DNA of 64,000 nt. It comes from Malaya genurostris (taxonomy: Eukaryota; Arthropoda; Insecta; Diptera; Culicidae). The position numbers were made by a program, and so were the translations under genes. Numbering within the stretch: the first letter of the stretch is position 1; the number at the start of each line of letters is the position of its first letter. The notes under the pieces were generated by a model that did no database searches, was not told where the DNA came from, and saw nothing but the letters and a program-made list of their open reading frames with translations. The stretch covers positions 301,617,656-301,681,655 of the forward strand of contig NC_080572.1 in the NCBI RefSeq assembly GCF_030247185.1, in the 5' to 3' direction. Below are positions 49,088 through 60,105 of the stretch, one piece after another.

Positions 49088-49378
49088 TCAATTTTAGATA
49101 TTAAACGTGGATCCCTTAAAAGGAAACTTATTTCCACTACACAGTGGTCCGGATACACAATTTAGGGGGACAAAAACATTTGTGGTTTAGCCTTATACTT
49201 TAGAGCTATGATGTCTTCAGAACAAACGATCAGTGACAGATAAACCATACTTTGATGCATACGATATATAACGCTACCTGAATGCGCTAGTCATCAAAAA
49301 TTTGGTTTCACTTTCACTCTAAAAGATATTTGGGGGTTTTTTGTTTTGTGCAAAAAGCACATATTTTGTTTCAATTTT

Positions 49379-49479
49379 CTTCGCGTTTCGCCTTCGGCTC
49401 GTCAGTGCTTAAAGCAGTTCAAATTGAACTGCCATCTCGTGCCTAGTAGTTCAACTTAAACCGCTAAGCAGACGCAAAG
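49379..49479 (-). ncRNA. hammerhead ribozyme on minus strand, copy 2a
   Basis: Read on the minus strand: CTTTGCGTC (49479-49471) with the cut after its last C, a long helix I, then CTGACGA, helix II GCC/GGC with a GAA loop, GAAA, and ACGCGAAG closing helix III with one G-U pair. All core positions are conserved. Nearly identical to copy 2b in the opposite arm. Confidence 0.85.
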
Positions 49480-49573
49480 CTTACACAACTTATGTAACGC
49501 TTTTGGATATTACACAGAAGTGCAATATCCTTTCTGACGTCTCGGGCGTAAACGACGAGCCGAAGGCGAAAGC

Positions 49574-49602
49574 ACTGACGAGCCGAAGGCGAAACGCAAA
49601 GA
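49574..49602 (+). ncRNA. partial hammerhead core at the inversion junction
   Basis: CTGACGA, GCC-GAA-GGC and GAAACGCAAAG are present, but the 5' strand of helix III with the cleavage site and most of helix I are missing. A second truncated core fragment (GACGAGCCGAAGGCGAAAG) precedes it at about 49553-49571. It cannot self-cleave in cis as it stands. It marks the start of the next tandem monomer. Confidence 0.75.
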
Positions 49603-49714
49603 AAATTGAAACAAAATATGTGCTTTTTGCACAAAACAAAAAACCCCCAAATGTTCAAATCTCTGCGGCGACCAGTAGCCAGTCGTCATTCGTTTACGCC
49701 CGAGACGTCAGAAA

Positions 49715-49740
49715 GGATATTGCACTTCTGTGTAATATCC
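49715..49740 (+). ncRNA. conserved hairpin upstream of ribozyme, copy 2
   Basis: GGATATTGCAC pairs with GTGTAATATCC (11 bp, one G-U) around a TTCT loop. Same position relative to the ribozyme as the hairpin at 45355-45381, with compensatory base-pair changes. Confidence 0.7.
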
Positions 49741-49765
49741 AAAAGCGTTACATAATTTGTGTAAG

Positions 49766-49866
49766 CTTTGCGTCTGCTTAGCGGTTTAAGTTGAACTGCT
49801 AGGCACGAGATGGCAGTTCAATTTGAACTGCTTTAAGCACTGACGAGCCGAAGGCGAAACGCAAAG
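49766..49866 (+). ncRNA. hammerhead ribozyme, copy 2b
   Basis: Helix III is a perfect 8-bp pairing of CTTTGCGT (49766-49773) with ACGCAAAG (49859-49866). Cleavage is expected after C49774 (GTC). Helix I has 6 bp (TGCTTA/TAAGCA), an internal loop of 3 and 5 nt, then 16 bp with two G-U pairs and a 13-nt loop. Core CTGACGA is at 49840-49846, helix II GCC/GGC with a GAA loop at 49847-49855, then GAAA. An internal loop in helix I next to the core is where natural hammerheads make the loop-loop contact with helix II. This is the best-formed copy in the window. Confidence 0.9.
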
Positions 49867-50264
49867 AAAATTGAGACTCTAAAAGATATTCAAAGACACC
49901 AAAAACGAGAAGTGAAAAATAAGAAAGCTAGAGCAAAAAATCTTTTTTTTAGGAACACCCTAAGTTGCTCTATTAAAATAGCTGTAACACAAAAACTGTT
50001 AGAGATACTACAATAATGTCCTCAGCAAAGTTGCTTGATATAAGTTTTCCTACAATTTTGCCGAAGGGTGCAGCCCTCTATCTCAACACATACGGAAAAT
50101 AATTTTTGCATCACCCTAATAATAAGAACCATCCTAATACCATATGCTTCAAAATATGGCTTATCATTCACTGATCATTTGTTCTGAAGACATCATAGCT
50201 CTAAAGTATAAGGCTAAGCCACAAATGTTTTTGTCCCCCTAAATTGTGGATCCGGACCACTGTG

Positions 50265-50850
50265 CATTGTAAAGTGTGAATAGATTTTCAATGTCCCGTT
50301 GCTTAGTGATAATACCGAGAGATGCAATAGTGTTTCGGGTGAATGTTACAAAAAACCATAGAATCAAAACAAATGTAAAACTTACGATGCCTATTGTATG
50401 TGAGGTTTGCAAAAAAAATGCTGGAACCACAAAATTAAACACCATTGGGTCGAATAATAATGAATACTTCCCACGCATTTATAAATGTCAACAAAAGGGC
50501 ACAAATTCTACTCAAATTTTGCGTAAAGCATATTTACCCAAAATGACATAATACCCATTATATTCCATTTTGGGTAGGTATAGTTTTTTTTCGAAATTGG
50601 GTGACTTTTTACCCAATTTTGGGTAGCCACAAGTAAGCGTGTACTCAATATAAAAATTCACACTGAAAATAATTTGCTCGCTAGTAATTGAACTATTACC
50701 AAATACAAATAATAATACGCCTAAGTCTCATACCAACGTATGGTCAATTTTTGGTTCACCAAATGATCAAATTTGCCTAGGCCCTTTTTACCTTTTTTTA
50801 TATATATAAAAAATAGGTATAGAATTCGCTCAAACTTTAGAAAAATTTTC
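50265..50850. other. unassigned intronic sequence
   Basis: AT-rich. About 50520-50640 repeats 'TTACCCAAAATG' and 'TTGGGTAG' words in both orientations (possible small inverted-repeat element). No gene. Confidence 0.35.
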
Positions 50851-51840
<990 letters not shown>

Positions 51841-52754
51841 AGTAAATCTTTAAACAAATAGCTTTCGTTACGTATGCTGGTGCTGGAACATATTAAAAAT
51901 GACTTCCAAACAATTCAATGTTCATGGATATTTGTTAAATAGTTCAACGTAACCATACCACCATGACCATCTGCTATGTAAATGAGTTTTTAAATGGTGT
52001 TAAGTTTTGCAGTCATTCAATCCGTCATTGCGAAACTTTTTATCAGTCTGATCATCAGAATTTAGTATTGAAAGCATATTTGCTATTTTCTAATGACTTT
52101 CTAAAGTAAAACCATTTCAATTCTACTCTCAGTGATTTGAGGTCTTTGAAAAGTGCGTATACTTTGAAGAATATGGAAGGCATTTGAACAGCACGGGAAT
52201 CAAATTTCTCAGTATATTAGATTTGATCGAAATTATAGGCTTTGAAGTGCACATCGAAAGCCTCCAGTGCAAACAGGTCTCCTTCAAATAATTTGATTTG
52301 TACCAGATTTGGTTATTGTACTATTGTGATCGGCGCAAATCTAAAAAGAACGTTGAAACAAAATTTAAATTTATACAAAAGTTTCACATCTTTCTCAAAT
52401 GATTTGTTTATTTATTATAACGCTCCTTGGTAACTAGTTCATAGCAACTTAAACAGTGTTGCTCAAGAAGATTATTTTCATGATTATCGAGGGGTCGCTA
52501 TATTTATGGTAACTGGCGGTAAATCACTCACGAACACTTTTTGTTCAGATTTTTCTTCGGAGTGTCTGGTCGTGTCGTCGGTCAAACAATACTCTTAAAA
52601 CAAGCTCTTGAGAATGAAATGCTTAGTAGGTTTTCATACTTTCCGCAAGGAAAATCTCACATGAAATCAATTTCCTACCCATCGCCATCGGAGCAAAAAA
52701 AACATCCCCACTGATCAGGTCTCTAATGGTATTTCTTTTTTCTATTCCCGCCAG
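51841..52754 (+). other. intronic sequence before exon 5
   Basis: No recognised element. It ends in a TTTTTTCTATTCCCGCCAG acceptor at 52736-52754. Confidence 0.4.
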
Positions 52755-52827
52755 GAAGTGGACGAAAACAATCAAGCCAAATGGTACAAAAAGATGTACC
52801 AAACTCTGCACAAAGCACAGAATGACG
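52755..52827 (+). CDS. host exon 5, second half of SoHo domain
   Basis: 73 nt, acceptor CGCCAG, donor GTAAAT, entering in phase 0 and leaving in phase 1. It encodes EVDENNQAKWYKKMYQTLHK then AQND. The W-Y-K-x-M-[FY]-x-x-[IL]-H motif is the signature second half of the sorbin-homology domain and joins directly to LRS of exon 4. This is the strongest family evidence in the window. Drosophila CAP and vertebrate ponsin/vinexin/ArgBP2 are the expected relatives; vinculin- and flotillin-linked adhesion is the known role of the family. Confidence 0.88.
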
Positions 52828-54217
52828 GTAAATATTGGAATCAATCAATCAATTGAATACATAGCGTAACTGTAAGCTCCCTCATTCCCTTGTTAATTCC
52901 CGGGCCAATAACTGTTCTTCTATCCGGTCGATAAATTTATCTCTATTGCTGTTCCAAACTCGGGTTCAGGCTTTTTCCAGATGTTGAACCAACAATTCCC
53001 AAGAATTTGTCAAAACTTCATTCAAGCTTAGCCCCACCGATCCAAACAATGGGAAATCACGAGAGCCCTTTCCGAACACGCTCGAACTAATCGTCATCAT
53101 CGTCATCATCATCATCATCATTAGCTTATCATTAGCCGATGGTGCAGCGGTCAAGGGTTAAGAATGGGAGTGGTTCTCCGAAGAGTGGCTCTCGACCGAA
53201 GAAAGTCACGTCAAAGCGGTGGAAAAGTTAAAATTTAATTACGGAATATCGAATCTCGGGTGGGGAAAGCTTTCCTTCATCTGTTGGAGACTGCAGAGAT
53301 TTTCCTCAAGTCAACGAACACCCACGAGAATAAACCAAAGCCAATTGACCGTGAAGTGGTAGGTGGTGGTGATGATGGTATCAGTTTTCGAAAACTTTTC
53401 GCTCCAGTTCCCGAGTATTGACGAAGGATGTTGGCCGGAAACAGTACGCCTTGGCGGAACCAGCGACCGTGCGTTCGCATTTAAGAGCTCACATAAAGTA
53501 CCATGCGTTTGAAAGAGAGCTGCACCAAAATTGACACGGTTATGAATTCGGTTCACCACCAGCAACGGTATCAAAGTGAAAGAACATTTCAACAGGATTC
53601 TTCTGGGAATAGAAACATTTATCAGTATGTCTTTCTCGATTGAACGCAGTACAAGAAAAGATTAAACCCGTAACTCGGTGTGTGCATGATAATGAAGATG
53701 TTGATGATGATCTGCTTCGGTAACCTACTCCGTACTCTCCAAAAGCTAATGCAATTTATTTTTATCCATTTTTATTTTGCAAGAGAGAAGCAGATTGAAG
53801 ATCGTTATCATGGAATGCACACAAATCACTGAAGCCAACAAAAAGATTATCTTCGAGAAGATGCAAATTTTCCTTTTTTCTAGATGCTGATGCATGGAAT
53901 TGCAGGATAAAAGTGGTTCAGTATCAGTTTCAGCATCGGTAGAATCGAATCCCAAGTCATGCCACGGTCCAGTACTGATTTCGGCCGAACAGACAGTCAA
54001 GTTCCGCATGGAAATGAAACACCAGAATATTGCAAAGAGCCGGTTCGGAAAGGTCTCGTGATCTGTCTCCTATTAATTCACACTACATAATCCAGGCACG
54101 TAGGTGAAACTTTTTCCTAGTACGACATACGAACGGGGGAATTCGAAACTTCTGCGCTTAGCACTCAACACATGTTTCTTGCACTAAATTTCTTTTTCTT
54201 CATTCAAACTTTTCCAG
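52828..54217 (+). other. intron 5, mainly unique sequence
   Basis: About 52860-53620 is GC-richer, with TCATCATCATC repeats at 53088-53120. No transposon ends or further exons recognised. It ends in a pyrimidine-rich tract with TTTTCCAG. Confidence 0.4.
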
Positions 54218-54253
54218 ATGACTTCGTGACCGTACGATACAAAACACGTCGAG
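54218..54253 (+). CDS. host exon 6, short micro-exon after SoHo domain
   Basis: 36 nt, acceptor CTTTTCCAG, donor GTGATA, phase 1 at both ends. It completes the D of exon 5 and reads DDFVTVRYKTRR. Its phase fits exon 5 exactly. Such a Val/Tyr/Arg-rich stretch after WYKKMY...LH is plausible for an insect SoHo protein, but I cannot confirm it by alignment. The donor is non-optimal. Later exons, including the SH3 domains, are not in the window. Confidence 0.65.
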
Positions 54254-54719
54254 GTGATAAATTACTCTTACCGCACTCATCCACACTCATTCATTCGCAT
54301 ATGCTTCCATTCGCTTACTTTTGCTTTCGATAGCCCTCATAAATAGTATTAACAATCCGATTATTTATTTTTCAGGCTAACGCAATCAAGCATGCTAACA
54401 TTATAAGTTTTTGAAATTATATTTTTTTAGGTTGCTATATATTTTAGGAATACCAGTTTTTTTTACATTTTTTGTAACAAAATCGAATTTAAAAAAAGTA
54501 CGAGTGGGTAATGTCAGAGGCATAGCTGGATAACGTGAATACGATTGAATCTGAAATGCTCTCTTGACACGTCCGAAAATCAGTTAGTCGATCGAATGTG
54601 TGAATTGTTCAAGCTTTCCCTTCATCGCTACTAGATTTTGAAGCGGAGCACCTAAACTAAAGTACGACTTATTTACATCAAACATTTTGACACGTATTCA
54701 AATAATTCGAAAAAATAGG
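54254..54719. other. intronic sequence
   Basis: AT-rich. About 54640-54700 is related to the repeat pieces at 1390-1460 and 27365-27410. No gene. Confidence 0.35.
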
Positions 54720-55565
54720 TACACACCCAAACCTCCATTAACCAAGACGTAAAAAAAGTTTACGTTATTTGATATTTTTAACGTAAAAAATGTTTTTCTT
54801 ATGTATATGTATTATAGGATGTGCAAACTTTTGGAACAAAATCATCAGTATTTGCCGGAAAGGCTACCCTAAATGGCTTTTAAATCCAAGATGGCGACTT
54901 CCTGTATATCGACGTTCGTTACAAACCATTAAAATAGGAGTTTTTGTCGCAACGGGTTTGATGAGTAGACGTCGGAAAGCGACGAGTTTTGACCATTTGC
55001 CCTCACCCTTTGTCTAACTTAAAATGTCTTAATAATTTGAAACAGATTTAATTGGTATATCAGTATTTTTTAAAAATTTCAGCTATAATTTATATATACC
55101 GCAGATATTGTACTACTGTTTCAAAAATTAAATCGCATACTCATGAAAACCCTTCCGAAAATATGCATATTTCCGAGTAATATCGCATTCGAGAAATTCG
55201 AGTAATATCGGCACAAATTATGAAGGTGTTCAAGAAATAGCAATTAACCAGAAACTACCATTTTGGATTTCGGAACAAACTAAAACGTCGTTTTCCGACA
55301 TCTACTCATCAAACTTGTTCCGAAAATACTCATATTGTAATGGAGTTAACAACTAAACGCCAAAAGTCGCCATTTTGAAATTCCAAAATACCTCAAACAT
55401 CATTTTCCGGACTCTACTTATTAAACTCGTTCCAAAAATACTTATATTGTAGTAAAAATTTCTTTTTACGAAGTAGGTTTGTAAAAACAGTTTGCGCTAT
55501 TTGGGATTTGGTTCGTAATAAGAGTAACATAAAAAAAAGTTTTCGTAAACGAAGGTTTGAGTGTA
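54720..55565. mobile_element. TIR element, 'CAAACCTCCGTTTACGTAAA' family, copy 2
   Basis: Left end TACACACCCAAACCTCCATT at 54720 and inverted right end ACGAAGGTTTGAGTGTA ending at 55565. Between them are TTTTTTACG-type units and internal units (CTACTCATCAAACTTGTTCC, CGAAAATACTCATATTGTA, AAGTCGCCATTTTG) repeated two to three times, like those in copy 1 at 32807-33345. 846 bp, no transposase. The TA inside each tip suggests a Tc1/mariner-type target. Confidence 0.7.
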
Positions 55566-56161
55566 GATCCTTGTGATTCAGAAAAGGATTTTTCATGAAG
55601 GAGATACATTAAGCAATGTTATACACTGATGTCTTTTTAAAGCGGTTTTTATGCGTTTTTTCACACGGACACTTTCTTACACAGACTTCCGAAGCAACAC
55701 GGTTTATTTATGCGAAGTTACGAAGCTATTCGATTTTCTTTACGCGGACTTGCGAAGTTAGGCCGTTTTTTGTTACACGGACTTCCGAAGTCGATTTTTT
55801 TTTCAAAAAAATCAAATCCACATTTCATGAATTTTTGACATTTGAGTCAACAAAAAAATTTCTTTAGTTTTGCGGTTTTTTCACGCGGATTTCCAAAGCT
55901 ACGCAGTTTTCTTGTTTTGTCTTAAAAATGCACGAAGCGTCGAAACCTGTAGTGGCATTATGTATCTCGATTCGACTAAAATTTTATCGAATCAATTATG
56001 TTTTGTATTATGGTTCTCGATCGTCGAGTTCCGTTCGAAATCACTCGAAGCAGGAATATGTCAATACAGCAAGGTGTTCACGTTATTTGTTTTTATCCTT
56101 GATATCCTTTGAATTATTGATCGTCTAGCGGTAAAAACTACTAAACTCGTGAAGTGTGTAT
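55566..56161. other. repeat-rich intronic sequence
   Basis: About 55616-55900 starts with a TACACTGATGTCTTTTTAAA end of the MITE family at 6032-6142 and continues with repeated ACGCGGACTTGCGAAGTTA and ACACGGACTTCCGAAG units. The right end is not clear. No gene. Confidence 0.45.
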
Positions 56162-57390
56162 CATTTTGTTCGTGCGCATCTGATCAGTTCCAGCTTATTC
56201 ATCGCGATAAATCGCGTTCAATATTTCAGTTTCGCTACGTCCGGTGAACAAAGGCTATGGCAAGCAGTGCAGCTGCTTTATCGGTACCATCATCTCAAAA
56301 CTTCAACCAATCATTTAATGAGGCAAAGTTTCCTTAAATTCGGAAACAATCCTACATATTTCCAGTGTTTAAAAAAGGAGATACGTGAACATGTATCGAG
56401 CAAATGGCGAATAAATTACAGGTAGATGTTATATACACCGACCTGAAAGCACAAATTCAGTCTGCTCGGAGCCAGACACAAGCTAACTACTTGGCAACGG
56501 TCTTACCTTACCCACAGAATCATTCGTGTAAAACTGGGTTCTTGCGAATCATCCGTATTTTCCAATGGATCAGGAGACCACAGGGTAGTAATCTGGGTCC
56601 CCTGCTTTTCATACTCTTTTATAATGATGTAGCTTCCGTTTTGAGTACTGGATGTAAACTAATATTTCCTGACGATCTCAAACTCTATTTAGCAGTGAAT
56701 TCGACCGAAGACTGCGTTCGATTGCAAACACTATTGAATAGCTTCGTGGATTGGTGTCGAACAAATCAGCTGACCATTGGCATCGCTAAATGTGCCGTAA
56801 CGATTTTTCATAGGAAGAGCGATCTGATCATCTTCAGTTACAGCATTGATGGTATACCGTTACGTAGAGTCAATGAAATCAGTGATCTTGGCATTATATT
56901 GGACCACAAACTGAGCTTTAGCTCCCACATGGCTCATATAACTAAAGAAGCGAGTCGACAACTGGGCTTCATATCTAAAATATCCCGTGACTTTACTGAT
57001 CCATATAGCTTAAAATCTCTTTTTTGCTCCTTGGTTCGGCCTAACCAGTTTTCATCGCCAGGTTGGAATCTGTATCAGTTAACTTGGTGCCTAAAACTGA
57101 AAAAAGTTCAGAAAAGATTCATACAATTAGCTCTCAGGAATCTACCATAGCGTGACCCGTGATATTTATGTATACTATTTATAGGTGTTTGTATGATTAA
57201 CGTATGATGTTTGTTTAGTTTTGTTTATTAACAAAGACAATTTTGTATGTACTATGTGTAAATTTTAGAGTATTGGAAAAGATAGTCGTTTTTATGTCTC
57301 TTTGAGAATGGTGCCATTGAAATGTTTTGGTACACTCAAAAGGGCTTTTCCCCACACATATCATTTAGACTGTAATGTCCGGTGATAATA
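56162..57390 (+). pseudogene. Jockey-like non-LTR retrotransposon remnant
   Basis: A VFKKGD reverse-transcriptase motif appears in broken frame near 56364-56384. An open frame from 56404 to 57150 then gives VDVIYTDLKAQ (normally DLKAFD), GSNLGPLLFILFYNDV, KLIFPDDLKLYL (FPDD where FADD is expected), and SDLGIILDHKLSFSSHM. Two internal deletions remove parts of the palm. The 3' UTR runs to about 57390 and ends in a TAAA-repeat tail. The changed FADD box and deletions make it inactive. Jockey is the best fit by motif order and tail. Confidence 0.75.
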
Positions 57391-57538
<148 letters not shown>

Positions 57539-59285
57539 ATATCGAGAAGCTTTGGCATTATGAAAACAAAACAATCGAGCTCATAAACGATGAAACTCGA
57601 TAAGAAATGGTCGAAAGCTGCTATCGACTTTGAATTTCTGAATACGTTTCTTTTTATTTAAAGATAGTTATATATAGCGTCATAGATTTTTATAAATACA
57701 TTAGTATTGATAATCTTTATTCTGTGGTATTGTTTCTCATATCATGATATTTTGTGTGTGTTTAGCATATTATATGTAAGCCGGACTGCCTAAAAATCAT
57801 GTCAATTAAAAGATGCATGGTATTCAATTAATATGACAAAAGTAAAACGAAAATAAACTATGTCCAGCTGTAGTTTGTAATCAAATTTTTGGAACCGATG
57901 GACGAAAACGTTTCTTAACGGGGGAGTAAGGGATAATTTAAATCAAAAACACTGTTTAAGTATTTTTTTACGCAGAAACAGCTTAAGCAAACTTATTCAA
58001 ACTTCTTTTACGTTATAAAGCATTATTTAAAGAATATTTAGTTTAATTCACGTATATAAATATTGAAAAATAAGGCGGAAACAGAGAATTCTCCAAAACC
58101 ACTCTTGAGACTAGATTTCCTTTTGAAAATCACGTTTCGTGGTGAACACCATAACTCAGCGTAGCGTATTATCTGAAATCAAAAATGTTCTTGAATTTAC
58201 TTGAAGTACGAGTAATTTCTCCTCCCTCAGTCGTTCTCAAGTTATTATTTTTATTTTTTAATAGTTCGTGGCACCTGAGTGTATGAATTTAAAAGAATTG
58301 AGATTGGGTATTATTTACACATCCGGAAAATACTTAGTTTTTATGGTTGGATTTTTTTACGAAAAACGGTGCATTTTGCGGTACATATAAAAAATACAGC
58401 TCATAGACATTGAAAAAACAGTACATTTTTCGTAGAACACATTTTATCGAACACAAGTGAATAAAAACAAAAGCGAATAGTTATCGGATGATTTATTTCA
58501 GTGATTTCAATAGTTTATCATTTCCCATTTATAAGGTAATTTTTAGTTCAATATAAACTAAAACAGTGCACAAATTAATCATTTAAAACATTTTTTGTAA
58601 GAAACCTCAGTTTGTTTTTGAGCTTTGACATTTTTCTTCTGTTTTAAGTCAACAAAATTCATAATGATTTATTTTCAAATCAGATAATTGATTGTCATAA
58701 TGTCTATGGTTTTTAATTATTTTTCTTTTTAAAGGTATTTTTTAATTCTATATAGGGGAGAGTGTTCGGTTACCGGCTAACTTTTCTTTTAAGCTTATAA
58801 CTTTTGACTAAGTGCACATTGTGCGGACATACATACATCAATGGAAAGCTAAAGTCCCTAACTAACAACTGAATAAGAAATTAAGTTGATTCAACCGATT
58901 AAAGAAATTTTATTATCAATTTAGTAAAGTGATTAATTATGGCTATTTCAAAAAAAGTGTTCGATTACCGGCACCCCAAGTAATTTCGCTAAAAATGGAA
59001 GAATATAAGTAAAAACTGCAATTATTCAAAGAAAAAAAGGAATTTATGCTTTTCGGAGACGTTTTGAACAGTAAAAATTTTGGTTCTCTGGTTCTGGTTC
59101 GCGCTAGAGGCGAAGTCACCATCAGACTATGAAGACTGTGACTTCGATTTCGAAAATTTTAAAAATTTTGTAATTCCCGAAGCAGATTTTTTCAAACCAA
59201 TTCTTGTCGAGATTATACCAGATGTCCATGTTTCATGAATTAAAAAATATTAGGAACAACAAAAATTTCTCCGTTGAAAATATTT
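57539..59285. other. unassigned AT-rich sequence
   Basis: No exon, element end or family feature recognised. Confidence 0.3.
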
Positions 59286-59600
59286 GGCTATACTCAAACC
59301 TCCGTTCACGTACACTTTTTTTACGTTACCTCTTTTTACATAACTCTTTTTATAATCGTTCTCCACGCAGTTTATTCTTCACGGAAGGGAACAAAACAGA
59401 AGTCTTTAGGTGTCAAGTCGAGAATATAGGGCGGGTGGTCCATCACTTCGACGTTTTGGGTGCTCAAATATTCGGTTGTTTGAACCGATGTGTGAGAGCT
59501 TGCATGACGAATGATTTTGCGTCTTGCGTGTGTTTTCCTTATTTCACGGAAAACTTTGTCAACAGTATTGACGATCTTGCAATCCTCTAAAGCAGGGGTC
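59286..59600 (-). pseudogene. mariner transposase fragment beside a TIR-family end
   Basis: 59291-59356 carries the CAAACCTCCGTTCACG family end. On the minus strand at 59372-59600 the protein RHASSHTSVQTTEYLSTQN then VEVMDHPPYILDLTPKDFCF matches the C-terminal catalytic part of mariner transposases (HxDNAPSHT to PPYSPDLAPxDFFLF). The second Asp is lost in this copy, and the fragment is only about 75 residues. Confidence 0.65.
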
Positions 59601-59910
59601 CCCAAACTATTTTGGGTCATGGATCCCTTAACTAAAATTTACTAAGGCCTCAGACCCCCATTCACAAATTCCTTTAAAATTAAATTTCTTGCTTTTTTAA
59701 TATTGATGTAAAATACTTACCAATTTTCGCGAATGGTCAAATAAACACTACTTTTTTAGCATGAATATTTCAAATAACAACTTATATCAAACAATAGGGA
59801 GTCGATTTCTAGACATCGTTGACCCCCATAGTCAGTTTTCGTTTACGTCGACCCCCGCAAAAAGGATATCGACCCCAAGGGGTCTATATCGACCACTTTG
59901 GGAGCCCCTG
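59593..59910. mobile_element. hAT-like MITE, 'CAGGGGTCCCCAAA' ends
   Basis: Left end CAGGGGTCCCCAAACTATTT and inverted right end CACTTTGGGAGCCCCTG. The flanking 8-mers CTCTAAAG and GTTTAAAT share their centre and fit a diverged 8-bp hAT target duplication. 318 bp, no coding capacity; the interior repeats GACCCCC words. Confidence 0.75.
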
Positions 59911-60105
59911 GTTTAAATGATGGCGACATAAATACATGCATTTCCTATACTTCCGAAGCCAGAAACCGGAGAACTGAATAGTCGAAGTCAACTCGTTTGA
60001 CCAAACGATTGTGAATCTATAAATCGAATAGTTATGAGCAAAATTTTGAGAATTTTGGCGTATTTTACTTCCTCTCGTTGAGCCCTACAATTCCGGAACC
60101 GACTC

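Larger units (their letters stand above)
49331..49875 (-). mobile_element. hammerhead-bearing (retrozyme-like) element, copy 2, with 15-bp target duplication
   Basis: The insert is flanked by the perfect 15-bp duplication ACTCTAAAAGATATT (49316-49330 and 49876-49890). It consists of a unit on the minus strand (49331-49555), a junction, and a longer stretch in the opposite orientation (49556-49875) with a partial ribozyme core, a tail hairpin, a spacer, the covarying hairpin and a full ribozyme. The two cores in the plus half are 266 bp apart, which gives the monomer length. The minus-strand 3' end is A/C-rich (CAAAACAAAAAACCCCCA). Long target duplication plus internal inversion is the pattern left by LINE-type target-primed insertion with twin priming. 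No protein is encoded. Confidence 0.82.
49140..50264. mobile_element. DNA transposon with about 128-bp inverted ends, carrying a nested insertion
   Basis: The ends at 49140-49268 and 50137-50264 are inverted copies (CACAGTGGTCCGGAT at each tip). There is no transposase. Removing the nested 545-bp insert and one duplication leaves about 565 bp, a typical non-autonomous size. A target duplication is not obvious: TA precedes the left tip and CA follows the right one. Confidence 0.8.

Noticed and set aside
49503..49781. 92-residue frame across the retrozyme-like element (and its minus-strand mirror)
   Set aside because: The same words appear at both ends because of the inverted repeat; there is no protein family match and the second copy of the element has no equivalent frame.
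55616..55867. 83-residue frame in tandem ACGCGGACTT units
   Set aside because: Low-complexity repeat translation next to a MITE end.
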